A stretch of 64,000 nt of DNA from Rallus limicola (GCA_022605955.1 JAKCOZ010000006.1:868001-932000); one strand, 5' to 3'; counted from the stretch's first letter, positions 11,380 to 24,127 are shown. Numbers and translations: made by a program. Notes: generated from the letters alone by a model not told the origin.

Positions 11380-12250
11380 TTTCCACTGTGATGATTCAGC
11401 CAGTTTTCCACCATCCAGTCATTAATTTCCTGATCCTGGGGAGGACCATGCTGAGAGATTTGTTGTGGTCAGGGTAAACAACATCCATGTCTGTCTTGTC
11501 AGCTGCTGGACCAGTTGACTTGTTAATGAAGGTGTTTGGTGTAGTTGGGCATGGTTGGTACTTCACAAATCCATCGTGGCTATTCCCAATCATCATCTTA
11601 TCCTTCATGTGCCTAATTATGGTTTCCAAAAGGATTTACTTCATGAACTTCCAGGTAGGGAGATAAGGCTGACTGGGCTGGAGTTCACCTCTTCATCCTC
11701 TTCACCCTTTTTGAAGGCAAGTGTGATGTTTCCCATTTCCCAGTCACCAGGGACCTTCCCCATCACCATTACCATTCAGAGATGACAGAAGAATGGCAGT
11801 GACATCAGTCAGCTCCCTTGGCACCCTCAGATACTCTTGTCTGGCACTATGGACTTGTGTATCTCCAGGTTTCTTAACACCTTTGTCCACTGTCAATGGT
11901 TACTTCACTCCTTCAGACTCTGGCATGACATCCTGTTGTTGGGCACAGGGAAGCAGAGCTAGCTGATAAAGATAAAGCAAAGAAGGACCTGAATTATCTG
12001 AGTCTTTTCTGTGTCCTTTGCTGCTCAGACCCTTGACTCCTGCTCCAGTGGGCCTACATTTCCCTTAGATCTCCTTTTGCTGCCAGTGTACCTGCAGAAG
12101 TCCTTCTTGTTGCCCTTCTTGACAATGTCAACTCTAGAAGAGCTGTGGTTTGTCTGATGCCAGCCCTGCACAGCCACCTCTCACAGACCTGCTGAGCCAA
12201 CATCCCATAGGATCCCACTGACCCCACCCTTGAACCAGCCAAAGTCCACT
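11380..12250 (-). mobile_element. Ancient CR1 fossil of the RT domain
   Basis: The minus strand carries degraded ORF2 from upstream of the 3' region seen in other copies. Going from 12120 to 11390, residues resemble the CR1 linker (KKNKKDF), the start of RT (a PRELTDVTA-like stretch), and the block METIIRHMKDK...MIGNSHDGF followed by DMDVVYPDHNKS, the counterpart of the RT A-box (VVYLDFSKAFD in intact CR1). The first catalytic aspartate region is recognisable, but many stops and frameshifts are present. Divergence is much higher than in groups A to G. Boundaries are approximate. Confidence 0.7.
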
Positions 12251-13058
12251 GAGGTCTAAATTCACTGTGTCTTCTTCTCTACCTTTGTGTTCCTCCTTTT
12301 CCCATAGTCAGCCATATAGTGTTGCCTACATCACTGAAGTACTTCACTCCCCTGGTTCTCCTCCAGATTCTTCTCCAGGTTCTCTAGGTTCATGCTATCC
12401 ATGCAGCTTGCATGTGTCATCATGCCAGGTCATTAAAGTGTGGTGGAACTCCTGACACAGCTTAAAGCACTGATGTAGGAGCATCATTATCCTTCTGCAC
12501 TACTTGGGGTTGTAGGCTTGTTGGTTTTTCTGCTGCCTGTGGTGTCTGTCTTCTTCCCTTTGGACTTCCAAGGTGTCTAATAACATGGCTGGTGAAGGTG
12601 TTCAGCCCCATGGGAGAGGAGACCAGAGAAAGCACACAGGATAGGCAGGAAAACAAGAAAAGTCTGTGTGACAATTCATGAGGGATAAGCAGGCTGAGAA
12701 TTACACTGATCCAGACTTGGCTGAGGATTTTGCTCATGTGGAAAGTGCAGGTTTGGGTAAAGTTGAGGGAGGATGCAGTGGAAGTTGGCTAGAAAATAGC
12801 TACTGACAGAAAAAGCTCATCAGTGCTATTTAAAGTTGCAGGTTGGCTTGCTGGTGTTTCACTGTTTTGTGGTGTTGATGCCTGACTGATGTCTTGCACC
12901 TCCTACTCTAGGAGACTCTAAAATTAATTCATAGGATTTTTTTAATATAGATGTGTTATTGGGTTATACTTCTAATAAATGTCAAGACTGACACATATTG
13001 GTCTTGTGCCATTGAGTAATATCTGCCCAAATGTGATCTTCTCCTTGATGCTTCTCTA
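12251..13058. other. Single-copy or very old repeat DNA
   Basis: The left part (12251-12460) is pyrimidine-rich and could be further, unrecognisable 5' CR1 sequence. The remainder is unique with no exon. Confidence 0.4.
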
Positions 13059-13655
13059 GAAGGCCAACAGCATCCTGGCTTGTGTCAGCAATAGTGTGGC
13101 CAGTAGATCTGGGGAGAGGATTGTGCCCCTGGACTGGGCACTGGTGAGGCTGCACCTGGAGTGCTGGGTCCAGTTCTGGGCTCCTCAGCATCAGAAGGAC
13201 ATGGAGGTCCTGGAGCGAGTCCAGAGAAGGGCAACCAGGCTGGGGAAGGGGCTGGAGGGCAAATCCTCTGAGGAGCAGCTGAGGGAGCTGGGGTGTTGAG
13301 CCTGGAGAAGAGGAGGCTGAGGGGAGACCTTCTCAGCGCCTCCCCTGCCCTGCCAGGAGGGTGCAGAGAGGTGGGCGCTGGTCTCTTCAGCCAGGGGACA
13401 GGAGATGGGACAAGGGGCAGTGGGCTCAAGCTGTGCCAGGGCAGGGTCAGCTCAGCTGGGAGGGCAAAGTTCTTCCCTGGCAGAGTTGTGGGGCTGTGGC
13501 ACAGGCTGCCCAGGGAGGGGGCTGAGTCCCCACCCCTGGGGGTGTTTAACAGAGGGGAGATGAGGTACTGAGAGATCTGGGTCAGCACAGGACAGGGATG
13601 GTTGGACTTGATGATCTTGAAGGTCTTTTCCAACCTTGGGATTCTGTGATTCTGT
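13059..13655 (+). mobile_element. CR1 LINE copy, group C
   Basis: Near-consensus copy starting in ORF2 ([24 protein letters not shown] residues). It has one frameshift at the GGGGTGTTGAG site relative to sister copies and ends TTGGGATTCTGTGATTCTGT. Confidence 0.93.
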
Positions 13656-14116
13656 TTATAGATACACGAAGCTTCAGCTTCTTTGCTGATATTTTAATTA
13701 TTTTTTTTAATCCCTTTCTTTCATAAAACTATCCAGCAATAAAGGACAGAAGGATGCAGAAGGCAGATTGGTGTTTGCTGTTTTCAGTTCATTTACTGAA
13801 AACAGCTGGTAGCCATTTAGGAGAATGGGAGAAATATTGCAACTTCTGTCAAGACTGAGAGTAAACACATGATTAAGGCAGAATTGACAACTCCTGTTTC
13901 ACCACCAATTATTTGTCATTATGCTTTGATGAACAACTTTGAGATGAAAATACATTGTTAAGTTGTGTATATAGATGTTGCCCGTTTGTACTGACGTAGT
14001 GTCTTCATCTGCTTGCTAAGAGCCTGGAAAACACAGTGAGATGAATTGTGGTGGCGGTTTAACTCTTCCTCAGCTGGGCTCTTCTCAAGGATTATAGAAT
14101 TAAATTGAAATTGATT
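13656..14116. other. Single-copy spacer
   Basis: AT-rich unique DNA. Nothing recognised. Confidence 0.5.
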
Positions 14117-14758
14117 TGGAGGTCTCGGTTGACAGTGAGTTTCCCATGAGTCAACCACGTGCCCAGGCAGCCAGGAGACCAACTGCATCCAGGGGTGCAT
14201 CCATCCTGGTGTGGCCAGTTGGTCCAGGGAGGGGATTGTCCTGCTCTGCCCTGCACTGGGATGGCCTCACCTCCAGTCCTGGGGGCAGGTTTGGGTGCCA
14301 CAGGACAAGAGGGACACAAAACCATTGGAGAGTGTCCAGAGGAGGGCAGCAAGGAAGGGGAGAGGCTGAAGGCCCTGGGGTTGTTCAGCCTGGAGAAGAG
14401 GAGGCTGAGGGGAGACCTGATGGGGTCTGTGGCTTCCTGGCCAGGGGAGCGAAGGGGCAGCGCCGATCTCTCTCCTCTCTTTGGGGCCCAGGGCTGGAAG
14501 CCCAGGGAACGGCGTGAAGCTGCCAGGGGAGGTTTAGGCTGGGTGCCAGGAAGAGGTTCTGTCCTGGGAGGGGGGTCGGGCGCTGGCACAGGCTCCCCAG
14601 GGAAGGGGTCCCAGCCCCGAGCTGGGCTGAGGGCAAGAAGCGTCTGGCCGATGTGCTCAGTGCCCTGCTCTGCCTGGGCTGGGCCTGTGTGGAGCCAGGG
14701 CTTGGACTCCATGGGCCTTATGGATCCCTTCCAGCTCAGGAGATTCTGTGATTCCATG
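14117..14758 (+). mobile_element. CR1 LINE copy, group B (young)
   Basis: The longest plus-strand group B member. The ORF2 sense frame from about 14360 ([20 protein letters not shown] onward) stays open to the 3' end, and CpGs such as GGCCGATG and GGGCGCTGG are retained. It ends AGATTCTGTGATTCCATG. Confidence 0.93.
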
Positions 14759-16036
14759 AAAAATTTAATTGTCTAATGTTTCAGGGGGAGGGTAAACAAT
14801 TTCTTGGTCCTTCTTGGGACACACAGAGCAATGTTCAGTTAGATGGCTGGCTGTGTGCTTGCGTAGTCCACTCCCCATCGTTGCACCGCTGGTCTTATAA
14901 AATCCCAGCAGTGGTTCCCTTTTATAAAGTGTGAGTTGAAAACAAACATTTTGAAAAAACAGAGTTTTAGACCAACAGAAAAACTCCAAACCTCTCTTGT
15001 TCTGTCTTGGCAAGGAGCCTTTCTGTACAAAGCAAGCTGGTGGCTTCTATTTGAATTGCCTGGCTCTTTGGAGTGGCAAATTAAGTCTTAATGTGGCATC
15101 TGCTACCTATTAACATTTTCCCCATACCAACAGAAACACGATCATGTGTGATAGGATCGAATTAGTCCAACGATTTCTCCGAGAAACCATGATATTTTAG
15201 AAGATATTCCTGCTGGAGTCTGTAAAATGCAGTGGGCTGTTCCATGGCTTTGTTTCAAGAAAACTTGCGTTTCTTATCTTTTTTTTATCCCAAACAAGCA
15301 TTGGGTGAAGCCTATTTGGTTTTTAGCTTTTTGATAGAGCAGTCTGAAGGTTCAGCCATGCTCCTCACTGCCTGCCAACGTTTACAAGCAGTTAACCTCT
15401 CTCGATAGCAAAGGTCACGTGCATCAAAGATGGAGCTGTAAGACACTGATGTATTACATGAATGAGAATAATCTCACAGATGGGGGAAGCCTGGAAGTGA
15501 GATAAAAATTACAGTATTAATTTTTATTTTTTTTTTCTCTTCCTTAATTCTGAAGGACGAGGGAACTTCATTATCCAATATGCTTAAAATTGAACGACCT
15601 AATGAAATTTCACACCCACTAAATTCAATCAGGGATTACTCATGTGGGATTTGAATCAGATAAAAGGGATGCCTCGGATATTTGGTAGCACTTGCATAAG
15701 GTAATAAAAAATCTGCAGTGTTCTTTGTCCTTTTCAGCAAATGTGAATTGCTTGACCTACTTTCCTCTTCTTTCCTTTTTTTTTTTCCCTTTCTTTTGGC
15801 ATTCATGATCTTGACCCTGAATTCCTCCTGAGCATTAGCAAACAGTCAGCCCTACACTTGCATACAAGAGGGTGGATCTCATGAGTGTGTCCTCCTGGAT
15901 GTTGGTAATGCACAGTGGATTATTGCTTTTGTTACAGTGGTTTGAGGCTGGGGAAAGTAATAAATATTTTAGCTTGAGTATAAAAAGGCCTTGCTGATGA
16001 GAGGAGGTTATCAGGAGCAAGTGAGAGCTGGGTGCT
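14759..16036. other. Single-copy spacer, long CR1-free stretch
   Basis: About 1.3 kb of AT-rich DNA with T runs near 15530 and 15775. It looks like ordinary or possibly conserved intronic DNA. No exon found. Confidence 0.5.
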
Positions 16037-16835
16037 AGAATCACAGTATCACAGAATTACAAGGTTGGAAAAGACCTTTAAGATCGAGTCCAACTGTCCC
16101 TGTCCTGTGCTGACCCAGATCTCACAGTACCTCATCTCCCCTCTGTTAAACACCCCCAGGGGTGGGGACTCAGCCCCCTCCCTGGGCAGCCTGTGCCACA
16201 GCCCCACAACTCTGCCAGGGAAGAACTTTGCCCTCCCAGCTGAGCTGACCCTGCCCTGGCACAGCTTGAGCCCATTGCCCCTTGTCCCATCTCCTGTCCC
16301 CTGGCTGAAGAGACCAGCGCCCACCTCTCTGCACCCTCCTGGCAGGGCAGGGGAGGTGCTGAGAAGGTCTCCCCTCAGCCTCCTCTTCTCCAGGCTCAAC
16401 ACCCCAGCTCCCTCAGCTGCTCCTCAGAGGATTTGCCCTCCAGCCCCTTCCCCAGCCTGGTTGCCCTTCTCTGGACTCACTCCAGGACCTCCATGTCCTT
16501 CTGATGGTGAGGAGCCCAGAACTGGACCCAGCACTCGAGGTGCAGCCTCCCCAGTGCCCAGGCCAGGGGCACAATCCCCTCCCCAGACCTACTGGCCACA
16601 CTATTGCTGACACAAGCCAGGATGCCAGTGGCCTTCCTGGCCACACTGCTGGCTCATGGTCAGTCACCCAGCACCCCCAGGTCCTTCTCTGCCTGACAGC
16701 TCTCCAGCCAGTCTCCCCCAGCCTGTAGCGCTGCTCAGGGTTGTTCTGTCCCACGTGCAGCACTCTGCACTTGGCTTTGTTAAACCTCATCCCGTTGGTC
16801 TCAGCTAGACTATAGTTCTCTGCTCAGGTCTTTGC
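16037..16835 (-). mobile_element. CR1 LINE copy, group C, long
   Basis: The 3' end is at 16037 (AGAATCACAGTATCACAGAA). The minus strand reads ORF2 up to [20 protein letters not shown] and fades at the LSRLDR-like segment near 16835. A long plus-strand frame through it (16032-16610) is antisense and not a gene. Confidence 0.93.
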
Positions 16836-17878
16836 ATGTGACTGCTGAATGGTCTTTTGCAGACCACTTTACTCCTCCAAACCTTCATCATATGGACTTA
16901 AATGTTATTTGACTCACAGGGATGTTCTGAGCCCTCGAGAACTGATGGTGCCTACAGCAAACCTGAGACTACACATGCCCTGTGCTTAGAAACTGGGGTA
17001 TTCTCTCTTTCACCGTGTTTCTGGATGAGTAGCTGTTTGTTGCCACTGTTGTAAGTCTTCATGCTGGTAGAATCCAAAGGTTATATTCACCAGCAATCCT
17101 AGTCTTGAGGGACAAGAGGAGACAAGCACAAAGGCTCCTCTTGAATTATTCAAGTATCTACTTGTTGCCCTCACAAATGACCGAACAGACCGAGTGCTGT
17201 TTCCACCAGTGAATTTCCAGTCAATAAGCATTGAGTTCTCATGATCTAAGTATAGATTGATGATCTTGGATTCTGTCATTGACAATTTTTAAGCAGTTAG
17301 TAGATCAAATTGAGTTAGAATCAGTGATGGTTAAATGAAGAAGTAAAAGGAGAATGTGTTTAGGGGGGGGAATCTTTTCTTCTTCCTTCTCTCACAGCTA
17401 CTGCAGCGTCTCCTTACCCCTGCAGGGGTTAATCTAATGGTGGGGATTGTCAGAGGATGCTGGAAATAGCAATTCTTATGTATATTTAATGGGACTTAGG
17501 GAATTTAGGACTGTTAATCAACATCTCCCTGTCCCCAGAGCATGAGAGAAGTGGGTAAAATTGGGTGATGGAGCACTGTGGCACCCTGGAGTTGTTCTTT
17601 GGAGGTATACTGTCATCACAGTATTTTGAAGAGACGTTGGATAATTAGGAGGAATTCTAGGCTTTCTTAGTGGGACAGCCCAAGTGACAGGGAGCACATG
17701 GCACTGCCTGTTTTGAAATGCTCTGAGTGAGAAGCACCAGCAAGGCTGACATGCTGGGGGAGTCAAGGGGGAGTTGATGCCTCACTGTTGAATATGGATG
17801 GCTAAAGGAGGACTAAGTTATGGAGGACCTAAAAATAAGCACAAATTCCTTACTCTTGGTATAGGAAAAGGTGCCAGT
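16836..17878. other. Single-copy spacer
   Basis: About 1 kb of unique DNA. Open frames on the minus strand (17010-17285, 17518-17766) show no recognisable domain. Confidence 0.5.
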
Positions 17879-18000
17879 CATAAAATCATAGGATGTGGTA
17901 GGTTGGAAGGGACCTTTGAAGGCCATCTAGTCCAACCCCCTACAATGAGCAGGGACACCTTGAATTGGATCAGGTTGCTCAGAACTTCATCGAGCCTTCA
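17879..18000 (-). mobile_element. CR1 3' end, group D, short
   Basis: AAAATCATAGGATGTGGTAG, then the TTGGAAGGGACC block and AATGAGCAGGGACACC. It ends near AGGTTGCTCAGAAC. Closely resembles the first 130 bases of the copy at 111. Confidence 0.85.
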
Positions 18001-19086
18001 TCAGTTGAGTTGAGCAAAGGAGAAATGGCAGGGACAAGGCCATACACCAAGGAAATGATCTTTCTAGTGGTATTCTGAACAGACAGTGGTGGACTAACAA
18101 TGCTTTTGTCAAGGTTGGAGGAAAAATGAATGCCATTGTTGGGATGTGAGGTGATAAGTGGATGGTTGCCTAGATGAATGGGGAAGGCAGTGTTTGTGTC
18201 TTGAAGACTTCAATCTAGCTTGATGCAGGAGCACAGGTTGCAGTTGAAGATAGTGATGAAGATATAAGTGCATATGACAAGTAAGATGCTGGGTACAGTC
18301 AATGCAGAAGTAAGAAGAGCTTGTGGAGAAGGGTAATGTACTACTTACTCCTTGAGAGCTTCTGCTGATGGGTAGGCATCCTGGACACCCATGAAGAGAT
18401 GTCATACTGAAATGTTATTTGGACAGGAGGAGTCAGGTCTACAGTAGACACAGCTTGAGGTTTTTGTACAGGACTTAAGAGCTCTAAATTCCCTACCAGG
18501 AACAGTTGAAGTTGAAGAAGCCGGCAGTCTTCATTTTTTGACAGATTAGGAGCCTGACTGTCCACAGGACAACAAAGTCAGTAGATGGACACCTCAAAAT
18601 GGAAAGAGGACTAACCTTTGTTGTCAGACCTTTTCTCCTTTTGGCAGAACAGTTATTTTGAAGCTTGCATGTCCACTGGGTGCCCTTCATCTTCAAAAAA
18701 AAAAAAAAAGAAAGAAAGAAAAAGAAGCTGCTTCTGCCCTCACACAGATACATAAAAGGATCCATCAGCAAACTGAACAGCAGCTTCAAATGTTTCATCA
18801 AGGAATATGAAATCTCATCACAGCTGGATTACCCACAAGCTTCAAAGTTCTTTAAGGTCAAAAAGTAGTTAAATTGATTAGAGCAGCGTGAAACAAGGGC
18901 ACTGAGGCTTCCTCTGGAGGCACAGAGGAGCAGCTTGTTTGGAGTGCTGTCTTCAACACTTGGCCTGCTATGCTTTTTATTTCTATAATCCCTTCCTACT
19001 GGCATTTGCTAGGTTTGTAGGGTGGAGGGTGGGGTTCTTTTGCCAATCTTTTTACATTCTCAGTTGAGTAGAAACAAAAGTGCCAT
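18001..19086. other. Purine-rich spacer with A/GAAA tract
   Basis: Unique, G/A-rich on the plus strand from 18030 to 18400. A run of 15 or so A residues followed by GAAA units lies at about 18694-18727. Nothing preceding the A tract resembles a known mRNA, so I do not call a processed pseudogene. Confidence 0.45.
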
Positions 19087-19527
19087 TCATAGAATCCCAG
19101 ACTGGTCTGGGTTGGAAGGGACCCCAAGGATCACACAGTTCCAACCCCCCTGCCACAGGCTGGGCCACCAACCTCCAGGCCTGGAGCTACACAAGGTTAC
19201 CCAGAGCCCCATCCAACCTGGCCTTGAACACCCCCAGGGATGGGGCACCAACCCCCTCTCTGGGCAGCCTGTTCCAGCCCCTCACCACACTCTCTGCAAA
19301 GAACTTCCCCCTAATATCTCCTCTAACCCTTCCCTCCTTCAGCTTCACTCCATCTCCCTTGTCCTGCCAGTCTCTGCCCTTTAACAAGCTGATTCCCCTC
19401 CTGTTTCTCTGCTCCCTTCAGGGACTGGCAGGCTGCAATGAGGTCCCCCCACAGCCTTCTCTTCTCCAGGCTGAACCAGCCCAGCTCCCTCAGCCTCTCT
19501 CCGTAGGGGAGCTGCTCCAGCCCTCTA
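19087..19527 (-). mobile_element. CR1 LINE copy, group A
   Basis: Starts TCATAGAATCCCAGACTGG with all the group A blocks in order. The 5' truncation lies near GAGCTGCTCCAGCCCTCTAA. Confidence 0.93.
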
Positions 19528-19869
19528 ATGGCAATGATGGAGCACAGGCAGCTGAGGCTCACTCAAGGAGTTGTTGATGCCAGATGTAGGGGAGATTTTT
19601 CCTCCTTTTTGGGTCTCCTGCTAACACGTAACACCTGCTTCACCTGCAAAGGAGTTCGTGCCAGTTCTCAGGAGACACTACTGTACTGCAGCTTCAAAGC
19701 CCTAAGTTTATCCTTTAGTATAAAATAATAATAATAAAAATTTCAAGTCTGTGTCTACCTAGCTGGATGCATTGGGTTTGCATGTCAAATTATTGGAATA
19801 TGTGGTGTGCAAAGTGTACTTCAGGGGGCTGGGAAAAAGCAGAGATGAGGTGGTGGCATGCCTAGGCGT
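19528..19869. other. Single-copy spacer
   Basis: Unique DNA with a short AAT repeat near 19725. Nothing else. Confidence 0.45.
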
Positions 19870-20155
19870 GTTAGGGACAGGCATGTAGCAATAGGATGAG
19901 GGGTGATGGTTTTAACTAGAAAAGGGGAGATTTAGGTTGGGTATTAGAAGAAGCTCTTCACTCTGAGGGTGGTAGATCACTGGCCCAGGTTGGCCAGAGA
20001 GGTGGTGGAGGCCCCATCCCTGGAGACATTGAAGGTCAGGCTTGCTGGGGCTCTGAGCGCCCTGGTCTAGTGAAGATGTCCCTGCTCACTGCAGGGGGTG
20101 GCACTAGATGGCCTTCAGAGCCCCCTTCCATCCCAGTACATTCAGTGATTCTGTG
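19870..20155 (+). mobile_element. CR1 LINE copy, group D
   Basis: Begins near AGGGACAGGCATGTAGCAAT and ends at CATTCAGTGATTCTGTG. It keeps the CTGCTCACTGCAGGGGGTGG block. Confidence 0.88.
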
Positions 20156-20348
20156 TTGGTTCCTATCCCTCAACATCATCACTCTACTCATTTTGGGTTT
20201 CTCCAAAAGTAGTCTTTTAAAAGGGGGTTAAAAACTGTCCTGAGAGCTTGGACAGACAGGGAAAATGAGATTCAAGTTGGGGGATTGGGGAAATGACACA
20301 GAGCCTTAAAAGCTGGAGTGAGCAGTGGGAGTAGGAACACCAGGAGCT

Positions 20349-20708
20349 TGCAGCCTTCCAGTACCTGAAGGGAGCAGAGAAACTGGAGGGGAATAAACTT
20401 TTCAAAAGGGCAGACAATGACAGGACAAGGGGGATGGATTAAAGCTGAAGGAAGGAAGAGTCAGATTAGATATTAGGGCGAAGTTTCTTTACAGAGAGAG
20501 TGGTGAGGGGCTGGAACAGGCTGCCCAGAGAGGGGGTGGATCCCCCATCCCTGGAGGTGTTCAAGGCCAGGTTGGATGGGGCCCTGGGCAACCTTGTGTA
20601 GCTCCAGGCCTGGAGGTTGGTGGCCCAGCCTGTGGCAGGGGGGCTGGAGCTGTATGATCCATGGGGTCCCTTCCAACCCAGACCAGTCTGGGATTCTATG
20701 ATTCTATG
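20349..20708 (+). mobile_element. CR1 LINE copy, group A
   Basis: Same strand as the group D copy 190 bases upstream. Runs from the TTCCAGTACCTGAAGGGAGC region to GGGATTCTATGATTCTATGG. Confidence 0.9.
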
Positions 20709-21132
20709 GAAGGGGAGAGTGTCTGATCTGCTGGAGGGGGATGATGAAACCAGCAGTGACACTTTGAATGGATGTTTTGAAATATGCCTTGCATGAATTT
20801 TATCTAGAAGCATTTGACATGAATTTAGAGTTGAAATCTGCGTTTGCTCATTACTGAGCGACTGATGAATGCCAAATCAGTTCATTACTTTTGGAGTGAG
20901 TTTTTTTATCTTGTCCCATTAACTGGGGTTGCTCAGATTCTGTTCATTCATAGTTGCCTTTTCTGGATCTAATTGAGCTGAGGCAAAGTAAGATACTAAA
21001 TGAAGTGTTGATAACGAGAAGTATTATTCATCTTTCCAAAGATAGTTTAAGATTTTAGTTATTTTTTTCCACCTTCTCTCACTCGTGGTGTGCTGAAGGC
21101 TGTCCAGCAGTAATGGTTCTGAGCTCTGTCAA
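20709..21132. other. Single-copy spacer
   Basis: AT-rich unique DNA. Nothing recognised. Confidence 0.5.
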
Positions 21133-21814
21133 AGAATCACAGAATCATAGGGGTTGGGAGAGACCTCCAGAGATCATCAAGAGGTCCAACCCCCTGCCAA
21201 AGCAGGGTCCATAGCTCATATTGCACAGATAGGCATCCAGACAGGTCTGGAATCTCTCCAGAGAAGGAGACTCCACACCCCTCTGGGCAGCCTGGCCCAG
21301 GGCTCCCTCACCCTCACCAGCAAGAAGTTCTTCCCCAGATTAGTGGGGAACTCCCTGTGCTCCAACTTGAGGCCATCGCCCCTTGTCCTGTCCCCTCAGA
21401 CACTGAGAAGAGGCTGGCCATGTCCCCGTGTCCCACCCTTCAGCTATTGATAACCATTGATCAGATCCCCTCTCAGGCTGCTTCTCTCCAGGCTGATCAG
21501 CCCCTTCGTCACAGGGGAGCTGCTCCAGGCCTTTCATCATCTCCATGTCCCTCCTCTGGACTCTCTCCAGGAGATCCCTGTCTCATTTATCCCAGGGAGC
21601 CCAGCACTGGACACAACACTCCAGGTGGGGCCTGACCAGGGCAGAGCAGAGGGGGAGGATCCCCTCCTTTGATCTGCTGGCCACGCACCTTTTGATGCCC
21701 CCCAGGATCCCACTGGCTCTCTCAGCCACCAGGACACACTGCTGGCTCATGGCCACCCTGTCATCTACCAGGACCCCCAGGTCCTGCTCTGCAGAGATGG
21801 AGAGGAGTTGAGAT
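21133..21814 (-). mobile_element. CR1 LINE copy, group E
   Basis: Starts AAGAATCACAGAATCATAGG. The minus strand encodes ORF2 residues AEQDLGVLVDDRVAMSQQCV and onward. The 5' limit is near GAGATGGAGAGGAG. Confidence 0.92.
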
Positions 21815-22616
21815 GTATGTGTTGGGATGTATTTCATCACTGTCAGTATATATGTCCTGACTGCACCCTCGCTCTTGGAGCACATGATCTGTAGGAATTT
21901 GCCTGGGGAGCTGAAGTTTTTCTGTCTGGATTCTGATACGATGGCTCAGCGAGCGCTCAGTGGAAGAATAACAAAATGACCTTAATACCTTTGAAAAGTT
22001 AACTACCGTGTTTAACTCAATAACATGGAAAGGAAATTGGTTTCCCTTCCTAAAAAACGTCTCCCTCTCCTCCTGCAGGAGTGGTTGAGGTCCCCATTTA
22101 TCAAGCAGCTGAGATCAACAGGAAAATGTTACTGAGTTCCTGCAGCGCTTTTAATAGAATTAGGAGGCAATGCCCTTAAGCTGTTCCTTTCCCAAACACA
22201 ATGTTTGGTGAGCCTTGTTAATTTATCCTGGCAGGGACAGAGCCACCTAGCAGCAGGAAAATGTCACCATATCCAACTGCTAAAAAGAAAAAAAAAAATT
22301 AAATAAAAAATGTGTATCATTCTTATTCATGTGGGAGTATTCAGGAAGAAAAATTGTACTGGAAATGAAGGAAAGAAATGGAGAATCAAGTACAGTCTGG
22401 GGTTGATGTGCTTAAGGTGATGAATATCTTCCTGTGAAAAAAAGAAAACAAGGATTTCCCCTCCCAAAAAATGCATGAGTAATAAAAAGAGCATGCTGTG
22501 ACAAGGACATGTCAGTGGAGTAAGAAAATGTTTAGAACATCCCCAGACATACCTTTCTGCAAAGTCTTAGGTGGAAGGAAGCATGGTGAGAAATGGTCAG
22601 AAGGAAACGACAAGAA
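21815..22616. other. Single-copy spacer
   Basis: AT-rich unique DNA with an A-rich stretch near 22285-22312. Confidence 0.5.
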
Positions 22617-23030
22617 ATCACAGACTCACAGAACCACAGGGGTTGGAAGGGACCTCCAGAGCTCATCAGGTCCAACCCCCCTGCCAAAGCAGGGTCCCTA
22701 GGACAGGTCACACAGGTCAGTGTCCAGACGGGGCTGGAATCTCTCCAGAGAAGGAGACTACACACCCCCTGGGCAGCCTGTCCCAGGGCTCCCTCACCCT
22801 CACTGGGAAGAAGTTCTTCCCCAGATTGGTGTGGAACTCCCTGTGCTCCAACTTGAGGCCATCACCCCTTGACCTGTCCCCACAGACACTGAGAAGAGCC
22901 TGACCATTTTCCCCTGTGTCCCACCCTTCAGCTATTGATCCCCAGGGATCAGATCCCCTCTCAGGCTTCTTTTCTCCAGGCTGAACAGCCCCAGCTCCCT
23001 TAGCCTTTCCTCATAGGGGAGATGCTAGTT
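22617..23030 (-). mobile_element. CR1 LINE copy, group E
   Basis: Begins ATCACAGACTCACAGAACCA and keeps the CCAAAGCAGGGTCCCTAGGA block. Truncated after the TCATAGGGGAGATGCT segment. Confidence 0.93.
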
Positions 23031-23862
23031 CCACCTTTATAACAGGCTCTCCCTAGGAATGATTTTGATGCTGCTCATCACTGTCAGCAGCTTTTAGAGC
23101 ATTGCCCACTGCAGATATTCCACTTTGAACCCAATGCCTCCAAGGTCCTGCAGTAAATATATACATAACCATTGTACAGCCAGACAGCCGCTGGACATGA
23201 CAATGTCAGCATGTATTGTTTTTTTTCCCCTCTGGCACACACAGCCCAACCTCTTGACTTTGCAAAGACTTCAGTGTTTTCCCACATCTAAATCAATTTT
23301 TCACACCACCAAGCCTTCTGCTCCGACGCTGTGTCTCTATGCTCAATAGCCTCCTCCCACATCTTGTCGGTTTGAAACATCGCAGCTTGGCCCAGCTAGT
23401 CCTTGAGGGCTCTCTGTCTTTACACAGAGCCATTTGATTCCCATATCTGTTTGAAAGTATCTGAGGGCTTTCAAGATAAAATACAGTTGTCTCCTTTTCA
23501 GTCCTCTATGGCAGTTGTAGTAAATGCCTTTGTTTCCAGGTGTAGCTCAAGCACTACAGTTCCATTTGAAAATCTCATTAATCTCATGCACCCAATGATA
23601 ACATTAAAAAAAAAAAGAAGTATAATGTATGGTTCCTCTTCCAAAGGGTTCCTATTATTCAGTGTACACCTACGGTGCTGTCAGAGTGGGGCTTCACAAG
23701 TACTTCAGAGAAAAATTGAGTAATATTTCCCAGGCTTAAGCTTGCCAGGACGTACCTTTTTTACTCCTCCTAAATCATCTGTCTCCTACCTCCTGGGCGC
23801 TCGGCAGGAAGATGGGACTGCTGACTTGGCTGTTAGTCTTTATCCCTGATCTCCAGGCACAG
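23031..23862. other. Single-copy spacer
   Basis: Unique DNA. Frames at 23125-23349 and 23403-23723 (plus) carry no recognisable domain. Confidence 0.5.
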
Positions 23863-24025
23863 CATCACAGAACGGTTTGGTTTGGAAGAGGTCTTTGAAA
23901 ATTATCTGCCATGGCCAAGGACAACCTCCACTAGCCCAGAGTGCCCAAAGCCCCATCCAACCTGGCCTTGAACCCTGCCAGGGATCCAGGGGCAGCCACA
24001 ACTTCTCTAAGCAAGACCAGGGGTG
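23863..24025 (-). mobile_element. CR1 3' end, group G
   Basis: AGCATCACAGAACGGTTTGG, then CATGGCCAAGGACAACCTCC and CCTTGAACCCTGCCAGGGAT. Ends near TTCTCTAAGCAAG. It faces away from the plus-strand copy that begins about 100 bases later. Confidence 0.85.
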
Positions 24026-24127
24026 CTCAGTTGTCATATCACTGTTTTCCTTATTCAGTATGTGGGTGCTGGAGATGGGCAGAATCCACATAACTCTGTT
24101 TTTATGTGAATTCACCCACAATACCTG

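Noticed and set aside
16032..16610. Long plus-strand open frame of 192 codons
   Set aside because: It is the antisense strand of a GC-rich CR1 copy. Similar antisense frames occur in other CR1 copies (34137-34880 minus, 29225-29767 plus, 48918-49502 minus) and are not genes.
17010..17285. 91-codon minus-strand frame
   Set aside because: No recognisable family or splice sites, so treated as chance.
18690..18730. A tract with GAAA units as the tail of a processed pseudogene
   Set aside because: Upstream sequence resembles no mRNA, and no flanking duplication is visible. The CR1 machinery does not favour poly(A) RNAs.
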